Below, in pieces: positions 51,097 to 60,153 of a stretch of DNA of 64,000 nt. The stretch's first letter is position 1; every line of letters begins with the position of its first letter. A program made the position numbers and the translations under genes. Source of the stretch: Shewanella zhangzhouensis (lineage in GTDB: Bacteria; Pseudomonadota; Gammaproteobacteria; Enterobacterales; Shewanellaceae); contig NZ_CP080414.1 in assembly GCF_019457615.1 (NCBI RefSeq), positions 3,917,501 to 3,981,500 on the forward strand. Direction: 5' to 3'. The notes beneath the pieces were generated by a model. The model was given only the letters and a program-made list of their open reading frames with translations, ran no database searches and was not told the origin of the DNA.

Positions 51097-52134
51097 ATGC
51101 AGCACCTTATCGTTTTTTCTGCCAAAGACATGACTCCCATCCTCGGTAAGCGCCCCGGCGAAACCCGTCTGGGTAACCACTTTTTGCTGCCCGAAGGCCC
51201 AACCCTTGCCGCCATCCTTGAGTCCGCCAAAACCCAGGGCGCCCGGTTTGTACTGCTGGGTGTGGGAGAAGATGCGGGCCCCCGCGCCAACCTTGGCCGT
51301 GGTGGCGCGACCAATGCCTTTGAGGCCATGCTCAAGTATCTGGTTAACCTGCAATCGAACCGCTTTTACCGGGGTGATGACTGCCTGCTGTTGGGCCAGT
51401 TGGACTTTGGCGATCTGCTGCCCGGGGAAGACGCCGATGTAGACGCCCTCAGAGCCGCCGTTGCCGCCATGGATGAGCGGGTTATCGAAGTGGCCAGTGC
51501 CATTATGGAAGCCGGGCTCGAACCCATCGTCATAGGCGGAGGTCACAACAACGCCTTCGGCTTGCTGATGTCGGTGAAAAACGCCTTCGGCCGCCCGGCG
51601 GCTGCGGTGAACCTCGATCCTCACTCCGACTTCAGGCTGAGAGAAGGTCGCCACAGCGGCAACGGCTTCAGTTATGCCGCCGCCAGCGGTGCGCTGGACT
51701 TTTACCATGTACTGGGTCTGCATGAGCTGAAAAACAGCGAAGCCAATCTCGAACAACTGGCCGCCTTCGGTGGCAGCTGGCATACCCTGCAACAAATTTG
51801 GGTGCGCGGCGAACTGAGCCTCGATGACGCCCTGAAACAAATCGGCAAAAATCTGCGAGCAACCGGTCTGCCGGTGGCGCTGGAGCTGGATGTGGATGCC
51901 ATCGCCAATATGCCATCGAGCGCCATGACCGCCGCCGGGGTCCCCCTGCTGGACGCCGCCAGGTACATCAGCCATATCGCCCGTCACTGCGATTGCGCCT
52001 ATCTGCACCTCGCCGAGGCCGCTCCTTCCTGCCACGATAGCGGTGAAGATGCGGGTCTGCGTGAGACGGGCCAGAGTCTTACGGAGCTGGTTTACGCCTA
52101 TATCCGCGGCCGTCACCTGGCGCTGGGGGCTTAA
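51097..52134 (+). CDS. Ureohydrolase (arginase/formimidoylglutamase family)
   Basis: 345 aa. All six manganese ligands of the family are visible: H150 in IGGGHNN, D174/H176/D178 in LDPHSDFR and D265/D267 in LELDVDAI. The second motif differs from canonical DAHxD by proline, and the third lacks the usual xDP ending. Family-wide annotation is formimidoylglutamase (histidine breakdown), but no hut genes are near, so arginase-, agmatinase- or guanidinobutyrase-like activity is equally possible. The start has no clear Shine-Dalgarno. Confidence 0.85.
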   Translation: MQHLIVFSAKDMTPILGKRPGETRLGNHFLLPEGPTLAAILESAKTQGARFVLLGVGEDAGPRANLGRGGATNAFEAMLKYLVNLQSNRFYRGDDCLLLGQLDFGDLLPGEDADVDALRAAVAAMDERVIEVASAIMEAGLEPIVIGGGHNNAFGLLMSVKNAFGRPAAAVNLDPHSDFRLREGRHSGNGFSYAAASGALDFYHVLGLHELKNSEANLEQLAAFGGSWHTLQQIWVRGELSLDDALKQIGKNLRATGLPVALELDVDAIANMPSSAMTAAGVPLLDAARYISHIARHCDCAYLHLAEAAPSCHDSGEDAGLRETGQSLTELVYAYIRGRHLALGA

Positions 52135-52365
52135 ACGGGCCCCATCGGCAAGACGATTTCAGCGCTATTCATTAAATTCGCATATTGTGGTCTAATGCGC
52201 AGTCATTGCGCGTATGTCAAAACCCTACCGGGCTCACAAGCTTGACATCCAGTGGGCCACTGGATAGGCACTGGATCACAAAGCTGGTAGCTCAAGGATT
52301 CAGCTGAACTGCTGCTTTGGCGTACACTCGCGTTTAACAGTTTGGGAAACAATAGGAAAGAGCAG

Positions 52366-53121
52366 ATGTCCGACGGCACATCAAATAGTACTCACTTTGG
52401 TTTCAAGACAGTCGAAGCCGATAAAAAGGCGGATCTGGTTGCCGGTGTATTTCACTCGGTTGCAGCCAAGTACGACATCATGAACGATGTGATGTCTTTC
52501 GGGATCCATCGCCTGTGGAAGCGATTCACCATCGAGACGGCGGGCGCCCGTCCCGGCATGAAGGTACTGGATCTGGCTGGCGGCACTGGCGATCTGACTG
52601 CCAAGTTTTCCCGATTGGTGGGTGACCGCGGCGAAGTGGTTCTGGCCGACATCAACGACTCCATGCTGAAAGTAGGCCGCGCCAAGCTCAGGGATCTGGG
52701 TGTGGTGGGCAATGTCAGCTATGTGCAGGCCAACGCCGAGGCGCTGCCGTTTCCAGACAACCATTTCGACATCATCACCATTGCCTTTGGTCTGCGTAAC
52801 GTGACCGACAAGGACGCCGCCCTGCGCTCCATGCAGCGGGTACTCAAGCCCGGCGGTAAACTGTTGGTACTGGAATTTTCCAAGCCGCAGCACGAAGTGA
52901 TGCGTAAACTGTACGACCTCTACAGCTTCAAAATTCTGCCCAAAATGGGTGAGTTTATTGCCCAGGACGCTGGCAGCTACGAGTATCTGGCCGAATCCAT
53001 CCGTATGCACCCGGATCAGGACACCCTCAAGGGCATGATGCAGGACGCCGGCCTCGAGCAGGTGGACTACATCAACATGACCGACGGCGTTGTTGCACTG
53101 CACCGGGGTTATAAGTTCTGA
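52366..53121 (+). CDS. ubiE: UbiE methyltransferase
   Basis: 251 aa from ATG 52366; the eight codons of open frame before it are discarded. [21 protein letters not shown] is the UbiE signature, and [15 protein letters not shown] is the SAM-binding loop. It C-methylates both demethylmenaquinol and a ubiquinone precursor. The stop overlaps ubiJ (TGATG), starting the ubiE-ubiJ-ubiB-tatABC run. Confidence 0.96.
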
Positions 53122-53738
53122 TGTTAAAGCGGGAGCTGGCACTAATCCTTTGCGGCGCCGTGGAACTCGGCTTTGAAAAACTATTGGCGCAAACCGGTGT
53201 CAGCCCCAGGCAATACGGCCTCTATGGCAAACGTATCGCGATAACCCTGGCTGAACTGCCCTTCCCCCTGCACCTGATTTTCGATGACAGCGTTACCGTG
53301 CTCAGCCGGGATGAGGCCGAGGCCGATGTGTCGGTTAAAGCCTCCGTATCGGCGCTCTATGCCCTGAGCCAGGGTGAAAGTCTGAGCCTGCTTATCAAGA
53401 GCGATCGTCTCGATATTGACGGCGATTTGAATGTGCTTCAGGGTTTCAGTCGTCTGCTCAAAGAGCAGCAGTTTGATATGGGCGAACCCCTGTCGCGCTA
53501 TATCGGCGATGGCCCAGCCCATATGCTGCAATCCGGTGGCCGCAAACTGGGCCAGGAGCTGCAACGGGTAGGCCACAAGACCCTCAGCCATCTGGCCCAG
53601 CTGTCTACCGAAGAGTATAAGCTTGCGCCTCATCGCATTGATTTTATTCACCTCAAGGACAACATTGACACCCTGGTTCAGGCGGTTGACGCCATGGAAC
53701 ACAGAGTCAATCAGTTAAGGGACCGCCTCACACCATGA
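53121..53738 (+). CDS. ubiJ: UbiJ, SCP2-type ubiquinone accessory protein
   Basis: 205 aa. An SCP2-like lipid-binding domain in the first 120 residues (LPFPLHLIFDDSVTVL and SLLIKSDRLDIDGDLNVLQGF) is followed by a helical tail with a coiled coil (VQAVDAMEHRVNQLRDRL). UbiJ organises the Ubi complex with UbiK. It overlaps ubiE by 1 nt and ubiB by 4 nt. Confidence 0.93.
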   Translation: MLKRELALILCGAVELGFEKLLAQTGVSPRQYGLYGKRIAITLAELPFPLHLIFDDSVTVLSRDEAEADVSVKASVSALYALSQGESLSLLIKSDRLDIDGDLNVLQGFSRLLKEQQFDMGEPLSRYIGDGPAHMLQSGGRKLGQELQRVGHKTLSHLAQLSTEEYKLAPHRIDFIHLKDNIDTLVQAVDAMEHRVNQLRDRLTP

Positions 53739-55384
53739 CCTTCGCCAGTCTTCGCCGTGGATATCAGGTGATTCGCACACTGCTCCACTATGGCCTGGAT
53801 GACGTACTGCCTCCCACTCTGCTTCCCGGGTATTTCAAACTGCTGCGCCTGTGCCTGTTCTGGGTACGTAATCGCCACAAAGACAAGTGCGGTGGTGAGC
53901 GACTCAAGCTCGCCATGCAGGAACTCGGCCCCGTATACATCAAGTTTGGCCAGATGCTCTCCACCCGCCGCGATCTGCTGAGCGACGAATGGGCCGAAGA
54001 GCTGTCCATGTTGCAGGACAGGGTACCTGCCTTTGATTCTGCGCTGGCGCGCGAGGCCATTGAGGCCGAACTTAAGGCTCCTATCGACAGCCTGTTCGAT
54101 GATTTCGATGATACCCCACTGGCGTCGGCGTCTATTTCTCAGGTGCATACCGCCACCCTCAAGTCCAATGGCCAGCAGGTCGTGCTCAAGGTACTGCGCC
54201 CCAATGTGGAAGCCAATATCAAGGCCGATTTGGAGCTGATGCTGCAGGTGGCTACCTGGGTCAATCGCTTGCTGGGCGAAGGCAATCGCCTGCGGCCGGT
54301 GGAAGTGGTGCAGGACTACCAGAACACCATTCTGGGCGAGCTGAACCTCAAGCTCGAAGCCCTCAACGCCATTAAGCTGAGAAACAATTTTCTCGACTCG
54401 GACGCCCTCTACATTCCCTATGTGTATGAAGAGCTGTGCCATCCCAGATTGATGGTGATGGAACGCATCGACGGTATCCCGGTGTCCGACATCGAAGCTC
54501 TCAATGCCCAGGGCACCAACCTGAAATTGCTGGCAGAACGTGGCGTCGAGTTGTTTTTCACCCAGGTGTTCCGCGATAACTTTTTCCATGCCGACATGCA
54601 CCCCGGCAATATTTTTATCAGCCGCGAGCACCCGGAAAACCCATTCTACATAGGCCTGGACTGCGGCATCATGGGCAGCCTGAATGAAGAAGATAAACGC
54701 TATCTGGCGGAAAACTTCCTCGCCTTTTTCAACCGGGATTACCACCGCATCGCCCAGTTGTATGTGGAGTCGGGTTGGGTATCGGCGGATACCGACATTC
54801 TGGCATTCGAGCAGGCAGTGAAGCTGGTGTGCGAGCCCATGTTCAACAAGCCGCTGAATGAAATCTCCTTTGGCCATGTGCTGCTGGAGCTGTTTCGCAC
54901 CGCAAGGCGCTTCGATATCGTGGTGCAGCCGCAACTGGTGCTGCTGGAAAAAACCCTGCTGTATATCGAAGGTCTGGGGCGTCAGCTCTATCCCCAGTTG
55001 GATTTGTGGCAAACTGCCAAGCCCTTTTTGGAGCGCTGGATGGCAGAACAGGTCGGACCCAAAGCGATATTCAAAAAAGTGCAAACAAATTTGCCCTTCT
55101 GGTCTGATAAACTCCCGGAGTTTCCGGAGCTTATTTATGACAATCTCAAGCTTGGCCGCAAGCTTCTGGGCAGTCAGCAACAGATGCTCGACAGGTATCT
55201 CAAGTATCAGCAAAAGGCGCACAAGAGTAACTTCCTGCTTATCACCTCTGCTGTTTTGTTGATCTGTGGCACTATTTTGTTTGCCCAAACAGATACACTG
55301 TGGCTCGCATCTGCTTGTCTTGGTTCCGGCGCATTGGTTTGGGGAGCCGGATGGCGATCCAGACCAAAGAATCGCAAATTTTAG
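53735..55384 (+). CDS. ubiB: UbiB atypical kinase-like protein
   Basis: 549 aa. ABC1/ADCK kinase-like fold: GPVYIKFGQMLSTRRDLL (the KxGQ motif), ASISQVHTATL in the A-rich loop, FFHADMHPGNIFI as catalytic loop and GLDCGIMG in place of DFG. Two C-terminal membrane helices (NFLLITSAVLLICGTILFA and LWLASACLGSGALVWGA) anchor it. Required for ubiquinone synthesis, probably lipid extraction. Confidence 0.96.
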   Translation: MTFASLRRGYQVIRTLLHYGLDDVLPPTLLPGYFKLLRLCLFWVRNRHKDKCGGERLKLAMQELGPVYIKFGQMLSTRRDLLSDEWAEELSMLQDRVPAFDSALAREAIEAELKAPIDSLFDDFDDTPLASASISQVHTATLKSNGQQVVLKVLRPNVEANIKADLELMLQVATWVNRLLGEGNRLRPVEVVQDYQNTILGELNLKLEALNAIKLRNNFLDSDALYIPYVYEELCHPRLMVMERIDGIPVSDIEALNAQGTNLKLLAERGVELFFTQVFRDNFFHADMHPGNIFISREHPENPFYIGLDCGIMGSLNEEDKRYLAENFLAFFNRDYHRIAQLYVESGWVSADTDILAFEQAVKLVCEPMFNKPLNEISFGHVLLELFRTARRFDIVVQPQLVLLEKTLLYIEGLGRQLYPQLDLWQTAKPFLERWMAEQVGPKAIFKKVQTNLPFWSDKLPEFPELIYDNLKLGRKLLGSQQQMLDRYLKYQQKAHKSNFLLITSAVLLICGTILFAQTDTLWLASACLGSGALVWGAGWRSRPKNRKF

Positions 55385-55446
55385 CTAGCACTAAATAATC
55401 ACAGGTTCATAATAGAATCACTTAATTTTGTAGAGAGGAATCCTTC

Positions 55447-55680
55447 ATGGGTGGTATCAGTATTTGGCAATTGCTCATCATCGCACTTATCGTGGTTCTG
55501 CTGTTTGGCACCAAGAAGTTGCGTTCTCTGGGTGGCGACCTCGGTGGCGCTATCAAGGGATTCAAAAACGCCATGTCTGATGAAGAAAAAAAGGCATTGG
55601 AAGATAAAGAAGCCTCTGCTCAAACCACACAACAGGCAACTGAAAAGAAGCCTGAGGCCGACAAAAAAGAACAGGCGTAA
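55447..55680 (+). CDS. tatA: Twin-arginine translocase subunit TatA
   Basis: 77 aa. MGGISIWQLLIIALIVVLLF is the single membrane helix and FGTKKLRSLGGDLGGAIKGF the amphipathic helix of TatA, followed by a charged tail. It forms the pore-like element of the Tat system for folded proteins such as the Mo enzyme PsrA in this window. GAGGAA precedes the ATG. Confidence 0.96.
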   Translation: MGGISIWQLLIIALIVVLLFGTKKLRSLGGDLGGAIKGFKNAMSDEEKKALEDKEASAQTTQQATEKKPEADKKEQA

Positions 55681-55686
55681 TTCCTT

Positions 55687-56064
55687 ATGTTTGACGGTAT
55701 CGGCTTTATGGAGCTTCTGCTCATCGCTATCATAGGTTTGGTGGTGCTTGGGCCGGAGAGATTACCTGTTGCAGTGCGTACCGTGTCCGGCTGGATCCGG
55801 GCCATGAAACGCATGGCCAACTCAGTTAAAGACGAACTGGAACAGGAATTGAAGATTGAGCAGTTACATGCCGATCTGAAAAAGGCCGAAAGCAAGGGGC
55901 TTTCCAATCTGTCGCCAGAGCTGCAGGAATCCATTGATCAGCTCAAGCAGGCCGCACAGGAGGTTAACCGCCCCTATCAGGTCAGCGAGCCAACTCCGGA
56001 AACACCGGCAGCGACCGAAACGACCAAAGATCCAGGCGTCGAGCCCCCTAAAGCCAACGGGTAA
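55687..56064 (+). CDS. tatB: Twin-arginine translocase subunit TatB
   Basis: 125 aa. MFDGIGFMELLLIAIIGLVV and the LGPERLPVAVRTVSGWIR hinge are the TatB signature; the rest is a charged helical domain and a Pro/Thr-rich tail. It binds TatC and RR signal peptides. It lies 6 bp after tatA. Confidence 0.95.
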   Translation: MFDGIGFMELLLIAIIGLVVLGPERLPVAVRTVSGWIRAMKRMANSVKDELEQELKIEQLHADLKKAESKGLSNLSPELQESIDQLKQAAQEVNRPYQVSEPTPETPAATETTKDPGVEPPKANG

Positions 56065-56067
56065 TTC

Positions 56068-56820
56068 ATGTCGTCACATCAACAACCTCTGATCAGCCAC
56101 CTGCTTGAGCTGCGCACCATACTGCTCAAGTGTATTGCCGGTGTCATGCTGGTGTTTGTCGGTTTGGTCTACTGGGCCAACGATATTTACCACTACATGG
56201 CCATCCCCCTGATGCAGGCACTGCCAGAAAGCTCCAGCATGATTGCCACAGACGTGGCCGCGCCCTTCTTTGCGCCCTTCAAGCTGACCATGGTGCTGTC
56301 ATTTTTCATTGCCGTGCCCTATGTGCTTTATCAAATCTGGTCATTTGTGGCTCCGGGGCTGTACAAGCATGAAAAACGTCTGGTTGTCCCCCTGCTCGTA
56401 AGCAGTACCTTGCTGTTTTATCTGGGGATTGCCTTTGCGTACTTCGTGGTATTCCCCGTGGTGTTCGGCTTCTTTACCAGCGTGGCGCCCGAAGGGGTGA
56501 CGGTGGCAACCGACATCAGCAGTTACCTGAATTTTATTCTGAAACTCTTTTTTGCCTTTGGTCTGTCGTTTGAAATTCCCATCGCCGTAGTACTGCTGTG
56601 CTGGGCAGGGGTGACCAGTGTGGAAGACCTCAAGGCAAAACGCCCCTATATTGTGGTTTCAGCCTTTATTATCGGGATGTTGCTGACGCCGCCTGACGTG
56701 ATTTCTCAGACCATGCTGGCCGTTCCCATGCTGCTGCTGTTTGAAGGCGGATTGCTTGCTGCCCGCTTTTACAGTAAAAAGAGCGAAGACGAACAAGAAG
56801 AACAAACACACGCCGACTGA
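56068..56820 (+). CDS. tatC: Twin-arginine translocase subunit TatC
   Basis: 250 aa, six membrane helices. PLISHLLELRTILLKCIAG near the N-terminus and FAYFVVFPVVFGFF in the middle are conserved TatC segments. It recognises the RR signal peptide. It starts 3 bp after tatB and is the last gene before a terminator. Confidence 0.96.
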   Translation: MSSHQQPLISHLLELRTILLKCIAGVMLVFVGLVYWANDIYHYMAIPLMQALPESSSMIATDVAAPFFAPFKLTMVLSFFIAVPYVLYQIWSFVAPGLYKHEKRLVVPLLVSSTLLFYLGIAFAYFVVFPVVFGFFTSVAPEGVTVATDISSYLNFILKLFFAFGLSFEIPIAVVLLCWAGVTSVEDLKAKRPYIVVSAFIIGMLLTPPDVISQTMLAVPMLLLFEGGLLAARFYSKKSEDEQEEQTHAD

Positions 56821-56845
56821 AACCAGTGGTTTGTGACCGTGTTTT

Positions 56846-56878
56846 ATCGGCCTGTCCCGTCTGGGTTAGGCCGATTTT
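56846..56878 (+). terminator. Terminator of the tat operon
   Basis: An 8-bp stem atcggcct/aggccgat with a 14-nt loop followed by tttgttatt, 25 bp after the tatC stop. Confidence 0.75.
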
Positions 56879-56914
56879 GTTATTAATGCCAAGGTAGAAA
56901 TACAAGGAAAACTT

Positions 56915-57454
56915 ATGCGCAGCTTATGGCTATTGGCCCTCGGCCTGACTTCTCTCTCTGCATCCGCTTCTGTTGAACAAGGTCTGGCCCAGTGTGCTGC
57001 GGTTCAGGATAAACTCGACCGTCTTATCTGTTACGACAAACTGGCCGCAAGCGTTGCCAATCAGCCCGTAGCCGCCACAGTTGCCCAGCCCCAGGCCGCG
57101 GCACCTGTTGCAGCCGTGGCCGCCCCTGTACCTGTCGCCCCCGCTCCTGTGAGCGCTGCACCTGTTGCCCCTGTATCTCAAGCCGCGCCAGCCGTGGAAG
57201 AAAGTTTCGGTAAAGTGAAAAAGACCGAAGCAGAGCCAGAGCGCATTGAGCTGGTGATTTCCTCGGTAGACACAGACGCCTACAACAACCTCAAGATAAG
57301 CTTTACCAACGGCCAGGTGTGGAAACAAACCGACGGCCGCAAGTTCAAGCTGAAAAGCGGCGAGAGTGTTTATATCGAAAAAGGTGCCCTGGGTGCATTC
57401 TATCTGGGTCTCGATAGCCGCAATACGACCATCAGGGTAAAGCGCCTTAAGTAA
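56915..57454 (+). CDS. Secreted protein with CYDKLA motif and Ala/Pro linker
   Basis: 179 aa. A signal peptide (LLALGLTSLSASA) is followed by a short N-terminal module GLAQCAAVQDKLDRLICYDKLA, whose two cysteines probably form a disulphide; this motif recurs in secreted proteins such as type VI-associated VasI. A 60-residue Ala/Pro/Val linker separates it from a C-terminal domain rich in strands (KISFTNGQVWKQTDGRKFKL, ALGAFYLGLDSRNTTIRVKRL). Envelope location is likely; function unknown. Confidence 0.75.
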   Translation: MRSLWLLALGLTSLSASASVEQGLAQCAAVQDKLDRLICYDKLAASVANQPVAATVAQPQAAAPVAAVAAPVPVAPAPVSAAPVAPVSQAAPAVEESFGKVKKTEAEPERIELVISSVDTDAYNNLKISFTNGQVWKQTDGRKFKLKSGESVYIEKGALGAFYLGLDSRNTTIRVKRLK

Positions 57455-57462
57455 CCATTTTA

Positions 57463-58272
57463 GTGACTAAGCCCCGTTACCTGGACATTGCCGTTAACCT
57501 GATTGGCAGTGCCCTCGAATCCGATATTGAGGCGGTAATCGCCGGCGCCGATGCCGCCGGTGTGTCGCCACTTATCGTCATTGGCAGTAGCCTCGAAGAA
57601 AGCGAGGCGGTTTTGGCCGCCTGTCAGCGTTTCCCCGGCAAGCTGTATGGCACCGCCGGGGTACATCCCCATCATGCTTCCAGCTGGCATCAGCACAGCC
57701 CGGCATTGCAACTCCGTCTGTGCGGTGACAGCACCATAGTCGCCGTGGGTGAGTGTGGCCTCGACTATAACCGCGATTTTTCTCCCCGCCCCAAACAGCG
57801 GGAAGCCTTTGCGGCTCAGCTGGCACTGGCCTGTGAATTGGGAAAGCCGGTCTTAATGCACGAGCGAGATGCCCATGACGACTTTATTGCCATTGTGAGG
57901 GAACATCGCAGCCAGCTCGGCGGCGCCCTGCTGCACTGCTTTACCGGCACGGCCGAGCAGATGGAAGCCTACATAGACCTTGGACTGCACCTGGGTATCA
58001 CAGGCTGGGTTTGTGATGAGCGCCGCGGTCAGGAATTGGCCGCGCTGGTGAAAGATATTCCCATAGAACGCCTGCTGATCGAGACCGACAGCCCCTATCT
58101 GCTGCCAAGGTCCATGCGGCCCAAGCCCAAGTCAGGTAAAAACCTGCCGCAATACTTACCCTATATCGCCAACGAGATAGCCCGTCTTCGAGGGGAGGAG
58201 CCGGACGACTTTGCCCGGCAGGTATACCACAACAGCCTGACATTCTTTGGTTTGGACAGCGCCCATGGGTAG
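57463..58272 (+). CDS. tatD: TatD family deoxyribonuclease
   Basis: 269 aa with a GTG start. Metal-binding residues of the TatD amidohydrolase fold are visible: AGVHPHHA, VGECGLDYNRDFSP, KPVLMHERDAHDDF, LLHCFTGTAEQME and IETDSPYLLPRSMRPKPKSG. TatD is a metal-dependent 3'-5' DNase, not needed for Tat export despite the name. Its 3' end overlaps the next gene by 8 nt. Confidence 0.93.
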   Translation: MTKPRYLDIAVNLIGSALESDIEAVIAGADAAGVSPLIVIGSSLEESEAVLAACQRFPGKLYGTAGVHPHHASSWHQHSPALQLRLCGDSTIVAVGECGLDYNRDFSPRPKQREAFAAQLALACELGKPVLMHERDAHDDFIAIVREHRSQLGGALLHCFTGTAEQMEAYIDLGLHLGITGWVCDERRGQELAALVKDIPIERLLIETDSPYLLPRSMRPKPKSGKNLPQYLPYIANEIARLRGEEPDDFARQVYHNSLTFFGLDSAHG

Positions 58273-60139
58273 ACTCCTGCTGCTGTTACTCGCCCTGGGA
58301 TATAGTCTGCTGGCACAGGCCGGCGCCCCTGCTTTGGTATACACCGAAGAGTCGGGTGAAGTGATAGACCTCACCCCATGGGTGAGCGAGTTTCAGGCCA
58401 GCGAACTTATTGATTACCGAGAACTTCCGCCCCAGAATGACCCACGCTGGCACCAACTTCCCAAGCAGGGCACCCATGGATTGGGGGCGCAGAATCGCTG
58501 GTTCAGGATAGACATTGATGTCAGAACCCATCCGGGCAGCCGGGTGCTCAGTATCAATAACCCGCTTCTGGATAACTTGCGACTCTATCACCTGGTCAAT
58601 GGCAACCTGATGGCCGAACACCATTTTGGTGACAGTCTGCCTTTTAATGAACGCCTGCTGCAGAGCACCCAATTCCTTTATCCAGTGCAGCTGAGGCCAT
58701 GGGAACATCACACCCTGCTGCTTAGAGTCGATACCGAAGGCAGCAGCCATGTGCCCCTGACACTCATGACGCCCGGCCATCTGAGCCAGATGCTCGAAAG
58801 CCGCAATCTGCTCCAGGGATTTCAGCTTGGCATCCTGACGGCCATCGGTCTGTTCAGTTTATTCGTGGCACTGGCCTCTGGCTCCTTCAGCTACAGCTAT
58901 TACGCTGCCTACGTGCTGTCCATGACCCTTCTGGTTGCCTCCTTGCAAGGCGTCGCATTCCGCTACCTTTGGCCACAATTGCCTGCCATGCAAGCCTGGG
59001 TTATCCCCTTCCTGCTGCCCCTGGTCATGTGTTTTGCGCTCATGTTTGCCGAAAAAGTGCTGCAACTTAAATACCTGAATATCCGTATGCTGCGCATTTG
59101 CCGTTTCAGCGCCGCCTTCAGTCTGTTTTTGGCACTGCTGTCACCCTTTGTCAGCTATAGCCTCGCGATGTATTGCGACCTGGTTGCCCTGCTGGGTATT
59201 GCCGTGGTACTGCTCGCCTTCGCCCTGGTGCAGGCCATGCGGGGACAAAAACTGGCCCGCCTCTATTTCCTCGGTTGGATAGTGTTTCTGGCCAGCGTGA
59301 TTGTCACCAGCCTGATTTACCTCGGTGCCATCGAAACCTCACTGGAACCACTCAGCCCGGCCATGGCGGGCGTCACCTTTGAAATTGTGTTTATGTCGCT
59401 GGTGCTGGCCATTCGCTACAGTGACGAGCGCAAAGCCAAACAGCGTATTCAGCAGGAAGCCCTCGAACAGGCCAAGCGTATCCGCGAGGCGCGGGAAGAA
59501 GCCCTCAAGGCTGAAGCCGAGTCCAACGAGCGCCTGGAAGAGATGGTGCAGGAGCGCACCCTGGAGCTGGAAATCGCCCTGCGTGAGCTTAACGAGGTGA
59601 ACCAAAAACTCACCGAACAAACCACCATCGACAGCCTCACAGGTGTGAAAAACCGCGCGGCATTCAATAAGCGCTTACAAGCCGAAGGACGCATTAGCCG
59701 TCGTCAGCAAACTCCCATGGCGCTGCTGATGCTGGACATAGATCATTTCAAGAATATCAATGACAAATATGGCCACCTCGCCGGTGACCACACCCTGAAA
59801 ACCATCGCCGATACTCTGAGTGCGCAGCTAAGGCGCCCAACGGATCTCGTGTCACGTTTTGGGGGCGAGGAGTTTGCTATCATACTGCCATCCACCGATG
59901 CCGAAGGCGCAACGGCCGTCGCCGAGCATATCCGCGACGCGGTAGAAGCGCTTATCATCGAGTGGGAGCAATTGAAGATCCCGCTGACCGTGAGCATAGG
60001 TGTCAGCAGCAATATTATTGAGAGTGACGAGCATCCGCTGCAGCTGCTTGAGCAGGCGGACAAGGCGCTCTATCAGGCCAAAAACGACGGCCGCAACAGG
60101 GTGGGCCTTTTTCAGGACATGCCCGTTCCCCATTCATAG
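58265..60139 (+). CDS. 7TM-sensor diguanylate cyclase (GGDEF)
   Basis: 624 aa from ATG 58265, inside the tatD 3' end. Signal peptide; an extracellular 7TMR-DISM domain (about 25-175: RWFRIDIDVRT, LDNLRLYHLVNGN); seven membrane helices (about 185-385); a coiled coil (about 390-455); and a GGDEF domain with GGEEF at about 533-537 and I-site RPTD five residues before it. An active c-di-GMP synthase with product inhibition is expected. The external ligand is unknown. Confidence 0.93.
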   Translation: MGRLLLLLLALGYSLLAQAGAPALVYTEESGEVIDLTPWVSEFQASELIDYRELPPQNDPRWHQLPKQGTHGLGAQNRWFRIDIDVRTHPGSRVLSINNPLLDNLRLYHLVNGNLMAEHHFGDSLPFNERLLQSTQFLYPVQLRPWEHHTLLLRVDTEGSSHVPLTLMTPGHLSQMLESRNLLQGFQLGILTAIGLFSLFVALASGSFSYSYYAAYVLSMTLLVASLQGVAFRYLWPQLPAMQAWVIPFLLPLVMCFALMFAEKVLQLKYLNIRMLRICRFSAAFSLFLALLSPFVSYSLAMYCDLVALLGIAVVLLAFALVQAMRGQKLARLYFLGWIVFLASVIVTSLIYLGAIETSLEPLSPAMAGVTFEIVFMSLVLAIRYSDERKAKQRIQQEALEQAKRIREAREEALKAEAESNERLEEMVQERTLELEIALRELNEVNQKLTEQTTIDSLTGVKNRAAFNKRLQAEGRISRRQQTPMALLMLDIDHFKNINDKYGHLAGDHTLKTIADTLSAQLRRPTDLVSRFGGEEFAIILPSTDAEGATAVAEHIRDAVEALIIEWEQLKIPLTVSIGVSSNIIESDEHPLQLLEQADKALYQAKNDGRNRVGLFQDMPVPHS

Positions 60140-60153
60140 CCCAGGAGACGATA